Origin: Paraburkholderia domus
Lineage (GTDB): Bacteria; Pseudomonadota; Gammaproteobacteria; Burkholderiales; Burkholderiaceae
Length of the DNA stretch: 64,000 nt
Direction: 5' to 3'
Assembly: GCF_905220705.1 (NCBI RefSeq)
Contig: NZ_CAJNAT010000002.1
Coordinates: 372,001-436,000 of the forward strand
Position numbers and translations under genes: made by a program. The notes under the pieces are model-generated. The model saw only the letters and a list, made by a program, of their open reading frames with translations, did not search any database and had not been told where the DNA came from. Positions 24,672 through 32,943 of this stretch are shown here, piece after piece (positions within the stretch are counted from its first letter, which is position 1; each line of letters starts with the position of its first letter).

Positions 24672-24910
24672 GTATGACTGCCTTGTCACCAGGGTCGAAT
24701 GTGCGAGGGTACAGTTCCAGATGCACCACTACCGTGGCTGTGCGGGGGACCCGCTTAAGAATTAGCGGTGTGAGCTGCTTTCTCTTGCCTACTTCTCTTT
24801 GCAGCAGCAAAGAGAAGTAGGTGCCGCCCCGCACAGGGGCAACGCTAATAAACCACTAACAAAACAAGGAAAGGCCAACCCCATAGGCAAACAGACAAAA
24901 GCGCAACGCA
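24672..24910 (-). repeat. Dispersed hairpin repeat, copy A2 (inverted)
   Basis: Reverse-complement copy of A1. Its main hairpin arms are at 24788-24802 and 24807-24821. It ends only about 14 bp from the stop codon of the aldehyde dehydrogenase gene to the right. A1 and A2 together form a roughly 870-bp inverted-repeat locus that fills the whole non-coding interval 23933-24923. Confidence 0.9.
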
Positions 24911-24923
24911 AGAAAAACCCTCA

Positions 24924-26405
24924 TCAATAAGCAATACAAACCGACTTACTCTCGGTATAAGCATCCACAATAGCCTTGCCATGCTCACGCCCGATCCCCG
25001 ACGCCTTAAACCCGCCGAACGGCATAGCAGGATCAACCATATTGTGGGTATTGACCCAAACGGTTCCCGCTTCGATGCCGTCAACCAGCCTCAGTGCCTT
25101 ATCGAGCTGATTCGTCCAGACACTCGCACCAAGGCCATATTCTGACGCGTTGGCCTGAACCAGCACCTCATCGATATCGTCATAAGGCATCGCCACCAGC
25201 ACCGGTCCGAACACCTCCTCCCTGACAACGGAAAGTGGCTTGCACGCACGATTGGCAATGACCGTCGGCCGCACAAAGAAACCATCCGCATCGACGGCCG
25301 CATCACGCGACAGGATCTCGCCGCCTTCCTGTTTGCCTTGCGCAATCATGCCCATGACCTTGTCGCGATGCCGCGCGGAAACCATGGGCCCCATCTGCGT
25401 CGCAGCATCGAAACCGGAACCCAGTGCAATGCCGTCTGCCACCGCCGCAATGCCTTGCACGACTTCGTCGTAAATCGACCGCGCAACGTACAGGCGCGAA
25501 CCCGCGGTGCAGACCTGTCCGTGGTTGAAGAAAATCGCGCCTGCGGCGCCTTCAATCGCTTTCTTCGGGTCGCAATCGTCCAGCACGATCACCGGGCTCT
25601 TGCCGCCCAGTTCCAAAGATGCCCGTTTCAGATCGTCAGCGCACTGGCGGCCAATGATGCGGCCCACTTCAGTCGATCCCGTAAAGGTGACTTTGTTCAC
25701 CAACGGATGCTTGACCAGTGCTGCGCCAGCGGTCTCGCCACGGCCGGTGACCACGTTGAATACGCCCGGCGGGAAGCCGGCTTCGTGTGCCAGTTCCGCT
25801 AGACGGATCGCCGTCAACGGCGTTTCCTCCGCCGGCTTCAGCACGACGGTGCAGCCGCATGCGAGTGCCGGAGCGATTTTCCAGACTGCCATCAAAAGCG
25901 GAAAATTCCACGGGACGATTGCGGCGACTACGCCAGCCGGCACGCGCTTGGTCGAGGCGTTGTAGCGGGTGCCCGGAGGGAAGGGGATCGACAGGTCGAA
26001 AGTCGTGCCCTCGATTTTGGTGGCCCAGCCAGCCATGTAGCGCAGCCATTGGACGCTGCCGGAGACTTCCAGCATTCTTGAGAATGCTATTAGCTTTCCC
26101 TGGTTCAGGGTTTCTAGTGTGGCTAGTTCGTCGGTGTGATGCTCTATCAGGTCGGCTAGTTTTAGCAGCAGGCGTTCGCGGGTGGCTGGCGGCATTCTGC
26201 GCCAGAGGTCTGATTCGAAGGCTGCTTTTGAAGTTCTGACCGCGTGGTCGATGTCGGTTTCTGAGGCGTCCGGGATGCGGGCTAGTTCTTCTCCTGTTGA
26301 TGGGTTGTAGATCGGGAAGGTTTTGCCTGCGGCGCTGGGGGTTTTTTCGCCGTTGATGAACATTGTTTGGGGTAGATACACTGCTGAGGGTTTTTGTTCG
26401 GTCAT
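24924..26405 (-). CDS. Phenylacetaldehyde-type aldehyde dehydrogenase (FeaB-like)
   Basis: This 493-residue NAD(P)-dependent ALDH has its catalytic cysteine at C299 (GQVCTAGSRLYV) and the base glutamate in SLELGGKSPV. The pattern LETLNQGKLIAFSRMLEVSG, RYMAGWATKIEGTTFDLSIP and AIVPWNFPLLMAVWKIAP follows E. coli FeaB (phenylacetaldehyde dehydrogenase). It lies downstream of the copper amine oxidase on the same strand and would oxidise the arylacetaldehyde that enzyme makes. ATG 26405 follows GGAG. Two oddities stand out. The gene is bracketed within 14-40 bp by inverted repeat copies A2 and C, and its first ~120 codons (about 26050-26405) use many T-ending codons unlike the rest. Confidence 0.85.
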   Translation of the reverse strand: MTEQKPSAVYLPQTMFINGEKTPSAAGKTFPIYNPSTGEELARIPDASETDIDHAVRTSKAAFESDLWRRMPPATRERLLLKLADLIEHHTDELATLETLNQGKLIAFSRMLEVSGSVQWLRYMAGWATKIEGTTFDLSIPFPPGTRYNASTKRVPAGVVAAIVPWNFPLLMAVWKIAPALACGCTVVLKPAEETPLTAIRLAELAHEAGFPPGVFNVVTGRGETAGAALVKHPLVNKVTFTGSTEVGRIIGRQCADDLKRASLELGGKSPVIVLDDCDPKKAIEGAAGAIFFNHGQVCTAGSRLYVARSIYDEVVQGIAAVADGIALGSGFDAATQMGPMVSARHRDKVMGMIAQGKQEGGEILSRDAAVDADGFFVRPTVIANRACKPLSVVREEVFGPVLVAMPYDDIDEVLVQANASEYGLGASVWTNQLDKALRLVDGIEAGTVWVNTHNMVDPAMPFGGFKASGIGREHGKAIVDAYTESKSVCIAY

Positions 26406-26444
26406 TTTGCTTCGTCTCCGTTGGAGTGAGATTGGCGGTGCTGT

Positions 26445-26720
26445 TCGTTTGTTGCTTGTCTGTTTGCCTACGGCGTTGGCCTTTCCTTGATTTGTTATTG
26501 GTTTATTAGCGTCGCCCCTGTGCGGGGCAGGCACCTACTTTTCTTTGCCTGCCGCAAAGAAAAGTAGGCAAAAGAAAGCGGCTCAAACCGCTAATTCTTA
26601 AGTGGGGCCCCTGGCTTGGAGGAGGTAGTGGTGCATCTGGAATCTGTGCCCTCGCATCCTCAACCCTGAGTGACAAGGCAGTCATGCTTCCCGCCTGGCA
26701 CTTCGTGCTCGTCGGAAGGG
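26445..26720 (+). repeat. Dispersed hairpin repeat, copy C (single, divergent)
   Basis: Same layout as A1 but more diverged. The main hairpin reads CCTACTTTTCTTTGC / GCAAAGAAAAGTAGG (26534-26548 and 26554-26568, loop CTGCC): relative to the other four copies one C-G pair has become T-A with both arms changed, keeping the pairing. The GCCCCTGTGCGGGGC hairpin is intact. The copy covers the last ~20 codons and stop of the membrane-protein gene to its right and ends ~40 bp before the ALDH start. Confidence 0.88.
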
Positions 26721-27889
26721 GCTGCTCGGTGGTGGGGATGGTTTGAGTGCTTGCGCAATGGTCTTGCGAGCCATCTGGTTGCTAATGTGCCAGCACACGT
26801 CAGATTCGCAATCGCGCTCAGCGCATACAGCACCATGAATCCGTCGCCGAAAAAATACGGTGTCGTCGATAACGTTGCTCCCAATACCATCCCAAGATGG
26901 TGTGCCGCGCCAGGGCAGCCCGCACTCATTGCGCCGCGCGATTTGCCTCGCAGTTGCATGAGCGCCGGAATCGTCAGGCAGTCGAGTACCAAGAACATCT
27001 TGGCCGCGGGCAGTGCCAGTGTCGGGCTGTCTAAGGCTGCAAGCGCTCCAATTAACGCCGCTCGTAGGACGTACAGCACAATCAACACTCGATTGTTGTT
27101 GCCGGATCGGTCGGCGACGAGCGCCAGCGCGCAAACCGCACCCAGCGACAGCGCAATCTCCCACATCGGTTGCGCACCACTCATGCCGCAAATCGCATAC
27201 AGCTGGAAACGCGCAAGACTGCCACTCGACAACCCCGCAAGCAATGCGAGTAACGCCGTCAAGCCGGTCGCGTGGATGGCTCCGGAAAAATGGTCCACGC
27301 TTCGATTCGCGTATCTATTCCGATCGAAATCTTCGGGCGGCGAGACCGCCGCGCCAACAAGACGCCATCCGTAAAATAGCAATGCGCCACCTATCACCAT
27401 AGCCAACGTTGCTATCGCGATGCGATGCTCCAAGCCACTCACATATGCCTGTACGACGCTCATCGCACTCGTCGCCGCAATCAGCGTCACAGCCGTCGCA
27501 AGCGTGGTGTGCGGCCTCGATAGGCGCGACATCAACAGCGGCACAATCGTCATCGTGGCCAACGCCAGTGCGCTCATCCACAGTGCGTTGGCTCGTTGGC
27601 CAAGGCCGGCTTGTGTCACCAGCGTCGCAGCGCCGCTCACGAGCAACACACAGGCCGTGCCGCCCACGCTCGCAATTAGCCCGCGAGTCGCGCCGCTCAC
27701 GCTCGTCATCCGCTGGCGCGCCGCGACACTTATTCTCGCCATCAATACGCGTGCTGCTCCGCTGACGCTCGCCGTCAGAACGCATGCCGCGTCCGCTGCA
27801 ATCGCGGGACACACGTTTGCCGAGTTGACTACGTGTGCGATCGCGAGCTGTGTGCCACGCCTCGCCGGCTTAGCGCTTGCAGCAGCCAT
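26660..27889 (-). CDS. Putative polytopic membrane protein (MFS-like) in the amine oxidase operon
   Basis: This is about 409 residues with ten or more hydrophobic segments. I do not recognise a family signature with confidence; the second half (HATGLTALLALLAG, LYAICGMSGAQPMWEIALSL) resembles MFS permeases. The N-terminal 90 residues are Ala/Val/Ser-rich and internally repetitive (SVSGAAR, SVSGATR, SVGGTA). Codon use is less biased than in the flanking genes. The last residues (DEHEVPGGKHDCLVTQG) and the stop are encoded by repeat copy C, so the original 3' end was probably replaced. ATG 27889 overlaps the amine oxidase stop by 20 bases; a GTG at 27928 is possible. It may import the amine. Confidence 0.5.
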   Translation of the reverse strand: MAAASAKPARRGTQLAIAHVVNSANVCPAIAADAACVLTASVSGAARVLMARISVAARQRMTSVSGATRGLIASVGGTACVLLVSGAATLVTQAGLGQRANALWMSALALATMTIVPLLMSRLSRPHTTLATAVTLIAATSAMSVVQAYVSGLEHRIAIATLAMVIGGALLFYGWRLVGAAVSPPEDFDRNRYANRSVDHFSGAIHATGLTALLALLAGLSSGSLARFQLYAICGMSGAQPMWEIALSLGAVCALALVADRSGNNNRVLIVLYVLRAALIGALAALDSPTLALPAAKMFLVLDCLTIPALMQLRGKSRGAMSAGCPGAAHHLGMVLGATLSTTPYFFGDGFMVLYALSAIANLTCAGTLATRWLARPLRKHSNHPHHRAAPSDEHEVPGGKHDCLVTQG

Positions 27890-29855
27890 GATCCGTGGAC
27901 TTGCCGTCTTCAACGCTGTTCTGGTCACGCTCGGACGGTAAGTCCATCGTCGGGTTGGCGGAGAAGAAGTTGTTCGGCTTGAGCATGAAGCCGGCGTACT
28001 CCACGGGCATCACCGGGAAGTCCTCGGGTTTGCACACGTGCGTGTGACCAAAGCTGTGCCACAAGACAATGTCTTCGTTCTCGATGTTGCGGTTCGCCTC
28101 GATGTAGCGCGGCAAGCCGTCACCACCGGCGTGCTGGTTCGGATAGTCGCCGCTCGCGTAGCGCTCGGCCGGATCGAACGGTGTCACCCACACGTGACGC
28201 GTCGCAAAGCCGCCGCGTTGGCGGACCTTCGAGCGCTCGTCGGCCAGCATCAACGGGGAGTCGTTCACGATCAGTTTGTAGCCCGGATTCGCGCCGACCG
28301 CGTTCTTCACGTTCGGGTTGGTCACCTTCCAGTAGCGTCCGGTGGCGCCGTTCGCCACGCGCGCGGCTTCGCTCTCGGTCTTGAACACGCGCTTCGTGGT
28401 GTCGAAGACGTTGCCGTACGGATTCGCTTCGCCCATCGGACGCGGCACGAATTCGTGTTCGGTCACGCTATTACGCTCACCGTCCACCATCATGTGCATC
28501 CGGGCATTGAAAAAGTGTTGGTGGGTCGGGCCGCCGAGGTTCTCGGTGATCATGCCGCCCCACGGATAGGTGTCGCCGTCCGCTACCGCCGAGGTTTGTA
28601 CGATGCCGGTCAGCTTGCATTCGAGCTGGATGGTGCCGTCCTGGTACAGGTACCAGTAGAAGCCGTAGTCGTAGTTGCCGACCGTCGCGAAGAACGAGAT
28701 CACGAGGCGTCGCGAACGGCGCATTTCGAAGACGCCGGTGCGAAACTCGTAGTGCTTCCACAGGGTGCCGTAGTCCTCTTCGTGCATGCATACGGCGTTC
28801 TTCATCAGGAACGCATTGCCGAAATCGTCGGCGGACGGAATGTCGAAATAGCGGATCGTCCCGAGGCAATCGCAACCGAGTTCAAGTTGATTCGCCAGTT
28901 TGCCGAGGCCGTATTCGCCGGCATCGAATGCGCTCTTCCAGTAGTGGTTCGTGCTAGGGTCGGAGTAGGGCACGCACATTTCCGTCACGCTCGCACGGTA
29001 GATGATCGGCCGCGCGTTCTTGCCGTCGTCCCATGACAGCTGATGCAGCACCAGTCCTTCGCGTGGCGTGAAGCCGACCCGGAAGTTCCAGTTCTGCCAG
29101 CTCACATGCCAGCCGTCGATCTTGAAGCTCGGGCCCTCGGGCTGGCTGATCGACAGCGGCTTGAGCGTGCTGCGCGGCTCGCCGAGGCTCGGCGTGTCGT
29201 AGTTGTGCTTCGCACGCGGAATCGGAATGATGCGGCCGTCGTCCACCACTTCGATCACTTTCTTCTCAAGCAGATCGACCACCGCCACCACGCCCTCGAT
29301 TGGATGCGCGTAGCCGTTGTCGGTCACGGTCTCGCGGTAGTAACTCACGCAACGTACAAGGCGCCGGCCGTTCTCGTTCTCGCGGTCGAAGCAGCCGGCG
29401 GAAAACGGATCCACCTGGACGCGCTCAAGATCCTTCTCGGTAAGGCCGCGTTTCATCACCGCAGCGCGCCATGTGGTGTCGTTCTTGACGATCTGCTCGG
29501 CGTTCATGAAGTCTTCGATCATGATCGGCGGCTGGCCGTAAGGCGCCTGATCGAATGGCAGCACGTTGCGCGAGGCGATTCTTTTCTCTCTCAGGTCCAC
29601 GGCGAATTCAATGGTCGCGCCATTCGTGCGGTCGATTGCCAGGACGAACGCCGTGCGCGAAAAATACTCGCCGGTCTTGAATGCAATCACTTCAGCTTTC
29701 GGTGACTCGCGCAATTCGACCATCGGAAAGCGTACGTGCGCGTCGAATTTTTCGGCGGCCTTCACGAGATCACAGGCAAGCTGCATTTCGTCCGGACTCA
29801 ACGGATCGAGCGGATGAACGGGGGCGTGACTGGCTTTCGTGGCATTCGTGTTCAT
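27870..29855 (-). CDS. tynA: Copper-containing primary amine oxidase
   Basis: This 661-residue quinoprotein oxidises primary amines (phenylethylamine, tyramine or similar) to aldehyde, ammonia and hydrogen peroxide. The precursor tyrosine of the TPQ cofactor is in VGNYDYGFYW near residue 390. The first copper-ligand histidines are in GPTHQHFFNARMHM near 447, and the third histidine follows in the C-terminal lobe around LWHSFGHTHVCKPEDFP. The N-terminal region starting HPLDPLSPDEMQLACDLVK is the usual N2 domain. It has no signal peptide, unlike periplasmic E. coli TynA, so it resembles the cytoplasmic Arthrobacter-type enzymes. ATG 29855 has GGGA upstream. It is the first gene of the minus-strand operon; the AraC gene is divergent. 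Confidence 0.93.
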   Translation of the reverse strand: MNTNATKASHAPVHPLDPLSPDEMQLACDLVKAAEKFDAHVRFPMVELRESPKAEVIAFKTGEYFSRTAFVLAIDRTNGATIEFAVDLREKRIASRNVLPFDQAPYGQPPIMIEDFMNAEQIVKNDTTWRAAVMKRGLTEKDLERVQVDPFSAGCFDRENENGRRLVRCVSYYRETVTDNGYAHPIEGVVAVVDLLEKKVIEVVDDGRIIPIPRAKHNYDTPSLGEPRSTLKPLSISQPEGPSFKIDGWHVSWQNWNFRVGFTPREGLVLHQLSWDDGKNARPIIYRASVTEMCVPYSDPSTNHYWKSAFDAGEYGLGKLANQLELGCDCLGTIRYFDIPSADDFGNAFLMKNAVCMHEEDYGTLWKHYEFRTGVFEMRRSRRLVISFFATVGNYDYGFYWYLYQDGTIQLECKLTGIVQTSAVADGDTYPWGGMITENLGGPTHQHFFNARMHMMVDGERNSVTEHEFVPRPMGEANPYGNVFDTTKRVFKTESEAARVANGATGRYWKVTNPNVKNAVGANPGYKLIVNDSPLMLADERSKVRQRGGFATRHVWVTPFDPAERYASGDYPNQHAGGDGLPRYIEANRNIENEDIVLWHSFGHTHVCKPEDFPVMPVEYAGFMLKPNNFFSANPTMDLPSERDQNSVEDGKSTDHGCCKR

Positions 29856-29975
29856 AAGATTCCCGTAAGGAGTGTGCTGGACCGGACTGCGTGCCCGCGT
29901 CGCAGAGTGAAGCGCTGGGAACGGTGAGTCGATGGCAAATCGTAGGAACCCAATAATATTTTCGCGCTTGCTTAT

Positions 29976-30004
29976 CGCGCCAAATGAACGATAAAGTGCG
30001 CCAA
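29976..30004 (-). promoter_or_regulatory. AraC-type box 1 upstream of the amine oxidase
   Basis: Read on the minus strand, two direct copies of TTGGCGC (starting at 30004 and 29983) are spaced by 21 bp, with TTATCG between them. The same arrangement in the same orientation relative to transcription lies before the permease (31178-31206); 24 of 29 bases agree. It ends 122 bp before the amine oxidase ATG and 52 bp before the AraC gene's ATG. Two-repeat, two-helical-turn spacing is typical for AraC regulators. Confidence 0.7.
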
Positions 30005-30055
30005 GAGGAATGACGCGGCAGCACATTAGCGAAGACTTGAGAGGAGACGCTCAGC

Positions 30056-31054
30056 ATGAAAAAAGTCACGCTCAACGGTAGTTTCCCGATGATCCGCGGC
30101 GCGGTGATGGGACCGGTTGTGCGCGCACTCGATGCATCAGGCGCCAATTGCGACGCGCTGCTCGAAGCGTTCGGCATGAGCCGCAAGCTCCTGTCGAATC
30201 CGTATGAAATCCTGCCGCTCACGCGTTATGTGGCGGCATTCGAGCGCGCCGCAGAAATACTCGACGAACCGTCGCTCGGCTTGCGTCTGGGCAGCGAATT
30301 GCAATTGACGGAACTCGGCCCGGCGGGTCTCGTGTTTCTCTCGTCACCGACCTTGAACGCGGCGATGCGCAAGTTTTCGCTCGCGCTCGCGTCGTGGCAG
30401 AACACCACGACCTGCGAGTTGCTGCGCGATGGCGAATGGCCTGTATGGACTTATCAGATCGCCAATCCGCAGATCTGGCCGCGCCGGCAGGACGCGGAAT
30501 ACAGTCTGTCGACGATGTGCAATATGATCCGGCTCGTGCGCGGTGCGGCGTGGAACCCGGTCGAAATTCATTTCGAACACGCGGCCCCCGCCGATCTCAA
30601 ACCGTATGCACGCAATTTCCGCGTGCCGGTGCGCTTTCAGCAGCCTTTCAATGGCGTGATTCTGCGTCCGCTGGATCTCGATGCGCCGCTCAAGAGCGCC
30701 GACACGCAAATGGCGCGCATGATGGAGCGCCATGCCACCGATCTGATTGCGCGCGATGCGATGCCTCACAGCATCGTTGAACAGGTGCGCGATCTGGTGA
30801 CGCGGCGGCTCGCGCACGAGAAGCTGATCGTCGCCGACATCGCGAAAGATCTCGGTCTCTCGCATCGCTCGTTGCAACGGCATCTGGCCGAGGCGGGGAC
30901 TTCCGTGCGGCAGATCGTGCGCGAAGAGCGGCAGCGTAGCGTGGAAGGGTTGCTTGAACGTGACGGACTCACCAATGCGGCGATCGCTCGCGCGGTGGGT
31001 TACGCCGACGCAACCGTGTTGTGGCGCGCCACGCGCAACTGGAAGAAACAGTAA
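30056..31054 (+). CDS. AraC-family regulator of the amine oxidase cluster
   Basis: This 332-residue regulator has an Arabinose_bd-type N-terminal sensing domain (residues about 20-210) and a C-terminal double helix-turn-helix (about 235-332; IAKDLGLSHRSLQRHLAEAG for the first helix-turn-helix, NAAIARAVGYADATVLWRA for the second). The usual final AraC segment after the second motif is short here. ATG 30056 follows GAGGAGA. It is divergent from the copper amine oxidase and upstream of the amino-acid permease; the shared bipartite boxes before both make it their likely activator. It is not the FeaR-type N-terminal domain of E. coli. Confidence 0.85.
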   Translation: MKKVTLNGSFPMIRGAVMGPVVRALDASGANCDALLEAFGMSRKLLSNPYEILPLTRYVAAFERAAEILDEPSLGLRLGSELQLTELGPAGLVFLSSPTLNAAMRKFSLALASWQNTTTCELLRDGEWPVWTYQIANPQIWPRRQDAEYSLSTMCNMIRLVRGAAWNPVEIHFEHAAPADLKPYARNFRVPVRFQQPFNGVILRPLDLDAPLKSADTQMARMMERHATDLIARDAMPHSIVEQVRDLVTRRLAHEKLIVADIAKDLGLSHRSLQRHLAEAGTSVRQIVREERQRSVEGLLERDGLTNAAIARAVGYADATVLWRATRNWKKQ

Positions 31055-31177
31055 AGGGTGCCGAATGCCAGCATTTCTTTCATTCTGAAAGCACGCAACG
31101 GCGCAATCGTCACACGAAAAAACTTCCGTTTCCTAAGTATTTGCTGCGAACCGGCGTACCTGGCGCTCTTGCGAGCA

Positions 31178-31206
31178 TTGGCGCAAATTATCGAAAATTT
31201 GGCGCG
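31178..31206 (+). promoter_or_regulatory. AraC-type box 2 upstream of the APC permease
   Basis: Two direct TTGGCGC copies (31178-31184 and 31199-31205) lie 21 bp apart with TTATCG between. It matches box 1 of the amine oxidase promoter in sequence, spacing and orientation, and ends 139 bp before the permease ATG. Confidence 0.7.
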
Positions 31207-31344
31207 GTTCGCGAAGTCGCTTTATTTTTTAGCTACCTACCATGCGCTCACACCGAAACATCGAACATCGGTCAACCGAGCGCCAGGACCAGCATTTCCA
31301 GGGTTTAGGCGAGATCCAGACTAGCCAACACAATTGAGGCAGCG

Positions 31345-32796
31345 ATGAATGAACCCTACTCTCCGACCCGTCTGATCGACGCGGAGGACCCTGTGGAACT
31401 GAAGGGCAATACGCTGGGCTTGTGGCAGATCGTGTTCCTCGTAATTTCCGCGGCCGCGCCCCTGACCGGCATGCTCGGTGCGGTACCGCCCGCAATCAGC
31501 CTGGGCAATGGCGCGGGCATCCCGGGCGCATTCGTGATTGCCGGCGTAGTGCTCCTGATTTTCAGCGTGGGCTTTGCGTCGATGAGCCGGCACGTGGTGC
31601 GCGCCGGCGCGTTTTACGCGTACATCACCGCCGGACTCGGACGGCCGTTGGGCATGGCCGGCGCACTCGTCGCGCTGATGTCGTACACCTTCATCCAGAT
31701 CGCGCTATATGGTCTGTTTGGTTTTTTCTGCACAGTGGTTCTTTCTCCACTACTGCACACCGCGATGCCTTGGTACGGTTATTCGCTGATCTGCGTGGCG
31801 GTGGTGCAATTCACCGGTATCCGCGGTATCGATCTGAATAGCCGGCTGCTCGGCGTGTTGATGTGTCTCGAACTGGGCATTTTGCTGCTGCTCGCGATTG
31901 CGATCGTCGTGCATGGCGGCGGCCCGAACGGCCTCACGCTCGCGCCGTTCACGCCGGAGCATGTATTCAGCGGTCACCTCGGCATTGCGGTGATGTTCGC
32001 ATTTGCGTCATTTATCGGTTTCGAAGCCACCGCGATTTACGGCAAGGAATGCCGTGATCCGAAGGTAACGGTGCCACGCGCGACGTATGTGTCGGTGATG
32101 CTGATCCTCGTGTTCTTCGCTTTCGTCACGTGGACAATTGTTTGCGCGTACGGACTGACCGACGTGGTCGCCGTCGCGACGAAGCAACCCGGCGACTTCT
32201 GGTTCATTCAGTCCGGCAAGTATCTGGGCGGTGCGGTAACGACGGTGATGAGCTTCCTGTTGCTCAGCAGTATCTTCGCGAGCCTGTTGTCGTTTCATAA
32301 CACGCTGGTGCGCTATATCCATGCGTTGAGCCTCGAAGGCATCTTGCCGCAAGCGCTGACCCGGGTACACGAAAAATACCGTTCGCCGTATGTGGCGAGC
32401 TATCTGCAGACACTCTCGGTGTGCGTCCTGCTCGGTCTCTTCATCGCGGCAGGCAGCGATGCGTTCAACATCGTATTCAGCTGGAGTTCGGCGCTCGGTA
32501 CGATCGGCATCGTGATGCTGCAAGCAGTGACGAGCTTTTCCGTCATCGCGTTCTTCCGCAAGACGCGCAAGGACACTCGCGTATGGCACTCGTTTGTCGC
32601 GCCGTTGGTGGGTGGCATCGGCCTGTTGTATATCGGCGTGATTCTGGTGCGCAATCTCGATGCGCTCAGCGGCTCCGATAGTCCGATCGTCAAATCCTTC
32701 CCCTGGATCGTATTCGCGGTGGCGCTCGCAGGCGTCGTGATCGGTCTCATTCTGCGTACGAAGCGGCCGGATATCTACGCGCGCTTCGGGCAGTAA
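31345..32796 (+). CDS. APC-family amine/amino-acid permease
   Basis: This 483-residue inner-membrane protein of the amino acid-polyamine-organocation superfamily has about 12 hydrophobic segments. The family hallmark in segment 1 is visible as IVFLVISAAAPLTGMLGAVP, and FASFIGFEATAIYGKE corresponds to segment 6, where the substrate is bound. ATG 31345 lies after a 290-bp interval that carries AraC-type box 2. It probably imports the amine (or its amino-acid precursor) oxidised by the copper amine oxidase; specificity cannot be read from sequence. Confidence 0.88.
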   Translation: MNEPYSPTRLIDAEDPVELKGNTLGLWQIVFLVISAAAPLTGMLGAVPPAISLGNGAGIPGAFVIAGVVLLIFSVGFASMSRHVVRAGAFYAYITAGLGRPLGMAGALVALMSYTFIQIALYGLFGFFCTVVLSPLLHTAMPWYGYSLICVAVVQFTGIRGIDLNSRLLGVLMCLELGILLLLAIAIVVHGGGPNGLTLAPFTPEHVFSGHLGIAVMFAFASFIGFEATAIYGKECRDPKVTVPRATYVSVMLILVFFAFVTWTIVCAYGLTDVVAVATKQPGDFWFIQSGKYLGGAVTTVMSFLLLSSIFASLLSFHNTLVRYIHALSLEGILPQALTRVHEKYRSPYVASYLQTLSVCVLLGLFIAAGSDAFNIVFSWSSALGTIGIVMLQAVTSFSVIAFFRKTRKDTRVWHSFVAPLVGGIGLLYIGVILVRNLDALSGSDSPIVKSFPWIVFAVALAGVVIGLILRTKRPDIYARFGQ

Positions 32797-32799
32797 TCG

Positions 32800-32831
32800 A
32801 ACGGCGCGCCAGGCACTCAGCGCGCGCCGTT
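32800..32831 (+). terminator. Stem-loop after the permease gene
   Basis: AACGGCGCGC and GCGCGCCGTT form a 10-bp perfect stem with a 12-base loop starting just after the permease stop. Only two T bases follow, so termination would be weak; it may partly separate the permease from the porin. Confidence 0.5.
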
Positions 32832-32943
32832 ACACCAAGTTCTAACGATCGACTGCTGCCGTTCATTTGCGAGCGGCGGCGGAGCGGTGTCGTTCGTCCT
32901 GTTTGTTCTTGCTGATTTCACTACTCAACTTCCGGCAAAAAAT

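Noticed and set aside
24259..24820. Small open frames within repeat locus A
   Set aside because: Translations are repeat-derived (the same peptides appear in locus B and copy C), Arg/Ser-rich and without start signals.
24045..24910. CRISPR array or transposon with transposase
   Set aside because: Repeats are long, inverted in pairs and not regularly spaced, and no Cas or transposase reading frame is present.
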